A stretch of DNA of 64,000 nt from positions 41,019,056-41,083,055 of the forward strand of contig CM057006.1 of NCBI GenBank assembly GCA_029891345.1, in the 5' to 3' direction. Under the pieces are notes generated by a model. The model saw only the letters and a list, made by a program, of their open reading frames with translations. It made no database searches and was not told the origin of the DNA. Position 1 is the first letter of the stretch, and every line of letters begins with the position of its first letter. Both the position numbers and the translations under genes were made by a program. Shown piece after piece: positions 59,301-64,000 of this stretch. The DNA is from Dryococelus australis (Eukaryota; Arthropoda; Insecta; Phasmatodea; Phasmatidae).

Positions 59301-60081
59301 CAAATGGAAGGTTGTTATAGGAAACGGCTTACAAATTAAAAATATAAGCGCGTGGCTGGAGTAGGAAGGTGGTGGGGGAAACCAAGGAACAAGGAGTGGA
59401 AGCCGAGGAATCCGTAGAACATGACTCTGGGCACTACCAACTGTAGCGGCAACGGTGGCGGCAATAAACAGTATAGAGGGCAGCAGTGCTGCAACCCCCC
59501 GCACCAAACCAAAAGAAAGCCTTTCTAGAAAGAACAAAATTCAAATTCAATTACCACGCACTGGTAACCCTGGCAAGAATAAAGTACATACTCCACACAC
59601 ATAGTCGATGTAAAGAGATCACAGAAGAGTAGAGATAGTAGAATAAGGAAAGAAGACAGACGAACAGTAAATAGTAACAGTCACATTGTAAAAAAAAAAC
59701 ATTCAATAATAGCATTTTCTTCAAACATCGGGTACAACGAAAAGTTCTTCCCCGGGGAAGAAACAGATGATAACAGGAAAAGTTCTCAGAATACCAGTCG
59801 AGTCTCTTCTCATGCTGTGGTGGGTTGCAAGGGGGTGTGACACTTCACTCGCCGCAGGAACAGTCGAAAAGGCCGTTTCTCCAGCGCCCACCAAAGTCCT
59901 CCATGGAGCAGCTCGGGAGAAAGATAGGTACATGAAAATAAACATGGGCAAATGAGAAAAAGAGAAACACAAAAAATAACAACTATGCCAAGGAACTAGG
60001 GGACGGAAAAATCCACGCCCTAATAACAAACCATGACACAATAACAATTGCATAATACAAATCTGTAACTGCAAGTATAAA
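56360..60081. other. Region left of the gypsy pol, no gene recognised
   Basis: 56.4-58.0 kb is AT-rich with nothing recognised. 58.6-59.5 kb is GC-richer and may include the 3' LTR and leader-like parts of the gypsy element, but LTR borders cannot be set without the second copy. A TGTTACA word at about 59140 (minus) and a TGTTACA at 58042 (minus) could be LTR ends; this is unproven. A 158-codon minus frame (59537-59061) is not recognised. Confidence 0.4.
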
Positions 60082-60414
60082 CTATGTTCTAGGCACTTTT
60101 CTGTAAACTTTACCCGAAGATGAAAAAACCAATTTCATTGAATTGGGACCCAAATATTTACTAATCCTGTAAGACCCCTCGAACTTGGGGAAGATATTTC
60201 CAGATAAATCATTTGCCAGGTCGGCAAGCCTATAAGTCCTAACCAGAAAGAGGTCGCCGGAAGCATAACTGGAAGGTGAACGAGAAGCATCTAACTTAGC
60301 ATTAACTGCCTTCTTGGCAGCATCAAAGTGACTGCAGACCTCTTCCATCAACCTGTACCGGTCAGCCTCCGAGATGGAAGAGGGAACAAGAGGAATGTTC
60401 CAAAATTTTAGCAA
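60082..60414 (-). pseudogene. Gypsy integrase C-terminal part
   Basis: 110 codons with GDLFLVRTYRLAD, FEGSYRISKYLGPNSMKLVF and GKVYRKVP, matching the SH3-like tail of gypsy integrases (…GPY.I…). Ends at TAG 60084-60082. Confidence 0.8.
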
Positions 60415-60429
60415 GGTGTGGGTTTAGGA

Positions 60430-61150
60430 GCGCCCTAAAAAGTATAAGGAAGGAGGAACCACAGTGGACACATGCAAAGCACTATTAAAACCCAAATTTA
60501 TAAACTCAAGATCATCATCCCAGTGGGTATGATCCTGATTATAAAAATAGTCAAGCACACCTTAAGGTCTTTGTTGAATCTCTCAACCTAATTCCCTTTG
60601 GGAAAATTTGGACTCGAGGTAAAGTGCTTGATGACCCACTTAAAAAACAAGTCACTGAACAGATTAGATGTAAAGTACCTGATAATGGAAGTTAAATTTC
60701 CGCCAGAGCAATGAATATTTTCCAGCCATGTACACAAAGAGCCTTAACTATGGTTGAGGACTTCAAAATTACTCATTTTTAAAAAGTATCCAACAAGATT
60801 AAAGGTTCCCAGGGTACCTCGGGTAACTGACACACACTCCATCCCACGTTAGTATTCCATGCCTGCTTGCACTTCTGGCAGGCTTCACAAGAATGAACAA
60901 AAATAGAGATATCACTTTTCTAAGATGGCCAAGATAAGTAAATGGCTATCTTCTGAAAGGTCTTAGCTATTCCTTGATGACCACCAAATACTGAGTCATG
61001 AAAGTAAGTGATAACCATCTGCCTCAAGGCCAGTGGCACCACTATCTTAATAGTTCAACATGTTTTTCCCATATAGTAAAGGAAACCCTTCTCTAAAAAA
61101 TAGGGTAGAACTGCACCATTCTTCAACTCCTTAACTAACTCGGAACAGAA
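60430..61150 (-). pseudogene. Gypsy integrase zinc-binding and core region
   Basis: Pieces in several frames: LRQMVITYFHDSVFGGHQG (His pair of the HHCC zinc site) and CEACQKCKQAW (Cys pair), followed by a strongly decayed catalytic core with many stops. Confidence 0.75.
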
Positions 61151-61157
61151 GTCGTCC

Positions 61158-61674
61158 TCAAAACTGGACCAGATGTAGTTTTATAAAGAACTCGGGAAAC
61201 TCCTGTATGATATTAAGGGAAGCCTTGGGCACCTCATCTTGTTCTGCCTCAAAATCATCAGGATCAAACATCCGTGAAGATGCATCTGCTACCTGGTTCT
61301 CAGTCCCACGAAAGTGGTGCACTTTAAACCGGAACCTGGACAGACACAGCGCCCACCGTCCCAATTTCCCTAGTTGCTGGGGGTGGTTCAATACACAGCT
61401 CAAGGCCTGATTATCCATGAACAAGTCACATTCGTCAGGCTCGATATAAAGGTGGAGATTTTTCTAGGCCAAAGATGCATTTCAGTGTTTCTTTTTCATA
61501 TATTCCCAAGTTGCGTTCCCGTTCAGTTAACGTGCGGCTGGCTAAGGACACGAGAGCGAACCCATGTTCATATCTTTGGCTTATGGCGGCTCCTAAAGCC
61601 AGCGACGAGGCATCTACTTGAATGACAAAATGCTTCGTGAAATCGTGAAGATGAAGAACTGGTGGTGATGACAA
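61158..61674 (-). pseudogene. Gypsy RNase H region
   Basis: FVIQVDASSLALGAAISQRY (first Asp of RNase H), ERNLGIYEKETLKCIFGLEK (Glu), then in another frame MFMDNQALSCVLNHPQQLGK (Asp) and FKVHHFRGTENQVADASSRM (final Asp). One frame change near 61430. Confidence 0.88.
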
Positions 61675-61750
61675 AAATTTCTTCAGACTGAGGAAAGTGT
61701 GCTCCTGCTAAACACCCCAAATCAAGGAAACACCCGTTTTCTTCATATAT

Positions 61751-62559
61751 TCAGGGAGCAGCTATCTCCGAATAATGATCTATGAAAAGCAAGTCGTAAC
61801 CCATGATTCCTAAGAACTTTAGAACTCCCTTAACCGATTTAGGTCCTGGGAAATCCAAAATAGGGGCTACTCGGTCCTGATCTATAAGCAAACGACCCTC
61901 GCATAGTACATAACCAAGGAACTTAACCTTGTCAGCACCTAGGGTGACCTTATCCGGATTTACAGTACAACCAACGTTATGCATCCTAGTCAAAACTTGG
62001 TGCAGATATTCCAAATGCAGTTTCATACTATCGCCATAGACAATAATGTTTTGATATAGTTAAATATAAATTGGTATTTGAAATCTGACAAGACATGGTC
62101 AAGAACATGTGATAATGCCTGGCTACCAAAGTTAGACCCCATAGGAATCCTCGTGAATTCGTATTGATTCCACGATGTGCTGAATGCTGTATATTTCCTA
62201 CAGGAAGTATCCAGTAAGCATTGATAAAAACTATTATTAAGGTCGTAAAAACACAAGGGCACAATCAATGGTAGGCAACAGAAAGGGATCTTTATGTATC
62301 TTTTTATCACCAACGAATGATTTACAACTAAACTGTATTTATCACTGCCACACTTATGCACAAGGAAATCTGGCGGGCAGTAATCAGATGTTGAAGGAAC
62401 AATTACACCCGCTTCTAATAATATGTTTATGATTTCGCGAAAGGCCTGAAGTTTAGGTGGAGGGTACTTAAAGTGCAGATCACGCACAGGAATGTCATCG
62501 GTCAGGGAAAACTGGTACGACAAGACATCGCACTTACCAATCCTAGGGGTTGATAACAT
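61751..62559 (-). pseudogene. Gypsy reverse transcriptase region
   Basis: FREIINILLEAGVIVPSTSD, PPDFLVHKCGSDKYSLVVNH, FYDLNNSFYQCLLD (first Asp kept) and FTRIPMGSNFGSQALSHVLD are clear RT blocks. The YxDD catalytic block reads FNYIKTLL, with both Asp lost. The thumb and connection follow in another frame: GADKVKFLGYVLCEG and KFLGIMGY. Inactive. Confidence 0.9.
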
Positions 62560-62788
62560 CAGAAAATTCCTTCCTTAAATTCTGAAGTTTGACCATAAAG
62601 GTAACTTTCCACTCTTCAATTGTCACAGCACAATTTTGCTTCGCTGGACTTTCGTCCGTGCGCAATCCCACGTGAATATAGTGAGCAAACCCAAACGAAA
62701 GATAACACTCGTCAAAATTAACTGTTGCCCTGGTTCCACTCAAAAATTCTAAACCCAGAATTTAATCACTCGAGAGGGAAGAAAATAC

Positions 62789-62995
62789 TCAGAACACGAA
62801 CATCCAGGCAAACCTGCCTATGTTAAAATGAAAAATAACTAGCATATCTGAGCAGAGAATATCGCTGTTGGCGATACGCAAAGCCTTCTCAGGCATAACA
62901 CTAATGCTCACAGAAGATAACAATTTAACCTCAAGCAGGGTGTCTAAAAAACTGCAACTCATTACTGAATGAGTGGCCCTGGTGTCGATGAGCAC
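62789..62995 (-). pseudogene. Gypsy protease
   Basis: LIDTRATHSVMS aligns to the LIDTGATHSxxS active site of gypsy proteases with the Gly of DTG changed to Arg. The rest is short and truncated. Confidence 0.7.
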
Positions 62996-63114
62996 AGAAA
63001 AATTCTGCCCGCCGCAGGTGACTAAGCATGACGTGGTTTTTCACAAATCCCCGGTCCGGAAGGACCACGTCTCGCCTCATTCATACCTCGTTTTTTGGAA
63101 TCATTCCACAAAAA

Positions 63115-63226
63115 CGTCTTATGTGGCCTTCTAAGCTGCAGCGAAAGCACTTCTGCTGTGCCAGAGCATGTTTGTCCATCTGACAATCAGCTGACCTATG
63201 CCCTAGTGTGAAACAGGTGAAACAAT
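63115..63226 (-). pseudogene. Gypsy gag double zinc knuckle
   Basis: Two CCHC motifs, CFTCFTLGHRSADC and CFRCSLEGHIRRFC, 13 residues apart, in one frame, which is different from the preceding gag frame. Confidence 0.85.
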
Positions 63227-64000
63227 GCATGGTTTAACCGCATTGTTCCCTATGCATATTAGGTTGTAGCAACAAAGCATGGTCACGACTAATCTGTGGC
63301 TCTCCTTGAAAAAAGTTATGGGGTGCTGAAAATTCCTAAAGTAATTATGTGAGGCTGCAATCTTGCCATCAATTTCAGTAGCTAAATGATGCAATTCAAG
63401 AAAAGTCTGGGGTGGATACATCATCATGCATTGGGATTTGACATGCGGTGCAAAACTTTCCACAATACTATTGATCAAGTCAGCATCACTTAGATTTAAG
63501 CATAAGGTATCGTGAAATGCGTAAATAGATTCCAAAAACTCACTCACTAACTGTTTCATTCAGTTTTTGATACCTATACACAAAATTCATCTCGCACTGA
63601 CGTCTAACCCTAGCTGGAAAAAAGGCAAATAACACTCTCAGCCTCAAGTCAACAAAGGTTCTGCTGGGTTGCGATGCTAACTCATCGTGCAGGAGTTGAA
63701 GCACTACTCCCTCGACCTTGACCTTGACCCTGAGCATGGTCAACAGCTGTTCCTTGGGGCACAAATATATACAAACCAACTTAGCAACGGAGATAAAAAA
63801 AAGGTGAGGATGGCCAAGGGTTCTACTGAAACAAAAGGTTCTATGCGATTAAGTGAGAGGAAGAACACTTTGTTATTGGAAATAGGAGGTTGACTCACTG
63901 GCGGCAGGACAACCTGACTGGGCGAGGACTGCAGAGCCGCTGCACTTTCTTTATGTATATGTTGAACTGCTAATTTCCACAGCTGGCTACAGTCATGCTC
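63203..64000 (-). pseudogene. Gypsy gag, incomplete at the window edge
   Basis: Coding continues from beyond 64000 (…NKVFFLSLNRIEPFVSVEP) through QLLHDELASQPSRTFVDLRL and, after a frame change near 63550, LVSEFLESIYAFHDTLCLNL and IVESFAPHVKSQ. This is the capsid-like region of a gypsy gag. One or more frame breaks. Confidence 0.75.

Larger units (their letters stand above)
60082..64000 (-). mobile_element. Ty3/gypsy retrotransposon, gag-pol, broken, running off the window
   Basis: In minus-strand order: gag (64000-63200), two CCHC knuckles (about 63226-63115), protease (62995-62789), reverse transcriptase (62559-61751), RNase H (61674-61158) and integrase (about 61150-60082). This PR-RT-RH-IN order is that of Ty3/gypsy. 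Every domain boundary has stops or frame changes. The 5' LTR is outside the window and the 3' LTR is not defined. Confidence 0.92.

Noticed and set aside
59061..59537. 158-codon minus-strand frame left of the gypsy pol
   Set aside because: No similarity to envelope or other retroelement proteins is visible; the GC-richer composition can explain the open frame.

Overview
The window is nuclear DNA of an arthropod, most likely an insect, although no species can be named. It is AT-rich, has kilobase-sized spliceosomal introns, contains no operons, and is filled with old DNA transposons, SINEs, a Ty3/gypsy element, microsatellites and minisatellites. Only one host gene can be followed with confidence. 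The insect call rests on that gene and on transposon families common in arthropods (DUF4817-type Tc1/mariner, Tc1, PIF/Harbinger with a MADF partner); it is an inference.

The host gene is a tubulin glycylase of the TTLL3 type on the minus strand. Eleven exons can be joined with matching phases and GT-AG borders from 41,628 down to 4,919: 41511-41628, 37906-38075, 36171-36386, 31565-31756, 25551-25764, 20797-20887, 19081-19248, 8632-8885, 7405-7554, then a long low-complexity tail exon (about 7366-5317) and a last short exon (5270-4919). The first coding exon with a start codon was not found. The tail carries an in-frame TGA at 7256-7254 and seems to need introns of only about 38-57 nt, in contrast to the other introns.

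The large introns are full of repeats. From low to high coordinates they hold SINE copies (8975-9231, 9681-9930), divergent tandem repeats (11505-12005, 16860-17110), CpG-richer exon-like islands (13860-14454, 23821-23932), a mariner remnant (20250-20620), a Tc1 element with both TIRs and TA duplications (22321-23540), two DUF4817-type Tc1/mariner remnants (26145-26950 and 29654-31090), large TA/GT microsatellites, a ~150-bp tandem repeat (33258-33920) and more SINEs.

Right of the gene (41.6-46.9 kb) lie a GC-rich block that could be a promoter or LTR, a tRNA-derived SINE, a ~60-bp minisatellite and a C-rich repeat. At 46936-49823 is a complete-length but mutated PIF/Harbinger element with TAA target duplications. 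Its transposase (+) and MADF/BESS gene (-) are interleaved, each with an exon inside the other's intron. Next to it (49830-51120, -) is a decayed Maverick/Polinton-like integrase and partner ORF. A domain of this partner recurs in a zinc-finger pseudogene at the left end (72-850).

From 51.15 to 56.36 kb the plus strand is a C-depleted, G/T-rich tandem array with higher-order duplications. The right end (60082 to the window edge, -) is a broken Ty3/gypsy pol and gag that runs off the window. No functional RNA gene, CRISPR array or intact mobile-element gene was seen.
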